A stretch of DNA of 14,341 nt from JBBQVZ01 sp038211015 (GTDB lineage Bacteria; Actinomycetota; UBA4738; HRBIN12). Shown here in pieces: positions 13,393 to 14,341 of this stretch. The first letter of the stretch is position 1; every line of letters starts with the position of its first letter. The notes under the pieces are model-generated. The model searched no databases. It saw only the letters and a list, made by a program, of their open reading frames with translations, and was not told the DNA's origin. The position numbers and the translations under genes were made by a program. Location: contig JBBQVZ010000090.1 of NCBI GenBank assembly GCA_038211015.1, positions 1 through 14,341 of the forward strand. Direction: 5' to 3'.

Positions 13393-13395
13393 CGA

Positions 13396-14341
13396 TCAGC
13401 CCGCGAGGTCAAGGACCGGCGGGGGATAGCCGGTGGCGCGCCGCAGCTCCGGGTGACGCCACGGCGCCAGCACGGCCCGCCCCTCGACGCGGGCCAGCTC
13501 GCGCACGTACCGGCGGACGTACGCGCCGTCTCGATCGAACCGCTCGGCCTGACGCGCGGGATTGAGGGGTCGGCTTCGACGGCCGGCGGTGCCGGTGCCG
13601 GCCACCCACTGCCAGTTGCCCGCGTTGTTCGCCGGATCGCCGTCGACCAGGTGCTGGGAGAAGTGGGCCGCGCCGACCTGCCAGGGCACGCCGGCGCGAC
13701 GCGTCAGGAACGACGCCGCGACCAGGCGGGCCCGGTTGTGCATCCACCCCTCCTGGAGGAGCTGCCGCATCCCCGCATCGACGAGGGGGAGGCCGGTCCG
13801 TCCCGCGGTCCAGGCCGCAACCATCGCCACGTCCACAGGCAGGGGCTCGTGCGGCGACTCGCGTAGGTCGTGCCGGGACATCGACGGATGCTCCGCCATC
13901 AGCTGATGGAAGAAGTCCCGCCACGCCAGCTGGCGGACGAACTCCTTCGCGCCGGGGATCCCCTGCGCAGCGGCCTCCAGCTCCGCCCCCGAGATGCATC
14001 CGAACCGCAGATAGGGGGAGAGGCGCGAGGTGCTATCACCGGCGAGGTCGTTGCGGATCTCACCGTACGCGCCCGCCCCACCTGCCAGAAACCGTCGCAT
14101 CCGCTTGCGACCCGCCGCCTCTCCTCCCGGTGGCAGCTCCAGGGCCGTCGGCCGGCTGCGGTCTGGGCGCGGCAGATGGCCGGCGCTGAGATTCGGCGGG
14201 ACGCGGATGGCGCGCGGCGTCCCGACCGGAGCCCGCCGCGGGGCCGCGCTCCAGGCGCGCAGGTAGGGCGCGAAGACGCGGTAGGCCCGCGTCCCGTGCG
14301 GCGCGACGGCGCCGGGCCCCACGACGGCGTGACCCGGGAAC
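13396..14341 (-). CDS. phr: Deoxyribodipyrimidine photolyase / cryptochrome family (C-terminal part)
   Basis: The frame is open to the right edge, so the N-terminal antenna-binding alpha/beta domain lies outside the window; about 314 residues are present. The FAD-binding helical domain is clear: RLSPYLRFGCIS, FVRQLAWRDFFHQLMAEHP, GMRQLLQEGWMHNRARLVAA, and HLVDGDPANNAGNWQWVAGT. NPARQAERFDRDGAYVRRYV closes it. This is the pattern of class I CPD photolyases, which use blue light and reduced FAD to split pyrimidine dimers. The segment after GTGTAG is Arg-rich (RRSRPLN) and lacks the usual Asp-x-x-Pro-Tyr-Phe run, which resembles the actinobacterial variant. A photolyase beside a CarH/LitR gene is the best-known arrangement in light-inducible clusters. 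Confidence 0.92.
   Translation of the reverse strand, partial: FPGHAVVGPGAVAPHGTRAYRVFAPYLRAWSAAPRRAPVGTPRAIRVPPNLSAGHLPRPDRSRPTALELPPGGEAAGRKRMRRFLAGGAGAYGEIRNDLAGDSTSRLSPYLRFGCISGAELEAAAQGIPGAKEFVRQLAWRDFFHQLMAEHPSMSRHDLRESPHEPLPVDVAMVAAWTAGRTGLPLVDAGMRQLLQEGWMHNRARLVAASFLTRRAGVPWQVGAAHFSQHLVDGDPANNAGNWQWVAGTGTAGRRSRPLNPARQAERFDRDGAYVRRYVRELARVEGRAVLAPWRHPELRRATGYPPPVLDLAG

Noticed and set aside
1..14341. CRISPR array, rRNA or plasmid origin
   Set aside because: No regularly spaced repeats, conserved rRNA segments or iteron clusters were seen.

Overview
The window is high-GC DNA with strongly GC-biased third codon positions, mostly TGA stops, and several GTG or TTG starts. It most resembles an uncultured actinobacterium; a GC-rich Chloroflexota is the main alternative. 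A heliorhodopsin supports a monoderm host. The assignment is inferred from gene content only.

Left part (1-5.6 kb). A degraded stretch (1-3.3 kb) holds a truncated XRE regulator, its partner gene broken by an in-frame TGA, a frameshifted small membrane protein, a fragment of a secreted protein, and a HAD phosphatase remnant abutting a beta-propeller remnant. Two features here look intact: an ECF sigma factor (1288-1992) and a heliorhodopsin (3465-4241). The heliorhodopsin has its counterion Glu and Schiff-base Lys, but the codon at the expected start is ATA behind a perfect GGAGGT. A leftward operon (5446-4484) encodes a secreted protein and two tiny membrane proteins. Its promoter, ribosome site and first codons are duplicated in inverted orientation in front of the ECF sigma gene, so the two ends share a control region.

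Middle (5.6-7.55 kb). This is a scar region: a frameshifted and truncated integrase-type transposase, an NAD(P)-binding SDR gene that has lost its 3' part, and a possible membrane-protein remnant.

Right part (7.58-14.34 kb). This is a compact, intact cluster matching the light-induced clusters known around LitR/CarH regulators. Leftward it carries an SDR, an FAD-dependent oxidoreductase, DUF1365 and a cyclopropane-fatty-acyl-phospholipid synthase; the last three are joined by ATGA overlaps. Rightward it carries an SRPBCC protein and a CarH-like MerR/B12 photoreceptor regulator, also ATGA-coupled. A photolyase converges on the regulator and runs off the right edge. The regulator has both the W-x9-EH light-sensing motif and the DxHxxG cobalamin motif.

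A shared element, TGCATAGGTT, lies upstream of the ECF gene, the secreted-protein operon, the FAD-oxidoreductase operon (there as half of a palindrome), and in the divergent SDR/SRPBCC spacer. I infer a light-responsive island combining heliorhodopsin, a B12 photoreceptor, photolyase, membrane-lipid modification and an orphan ECF sigma factor.
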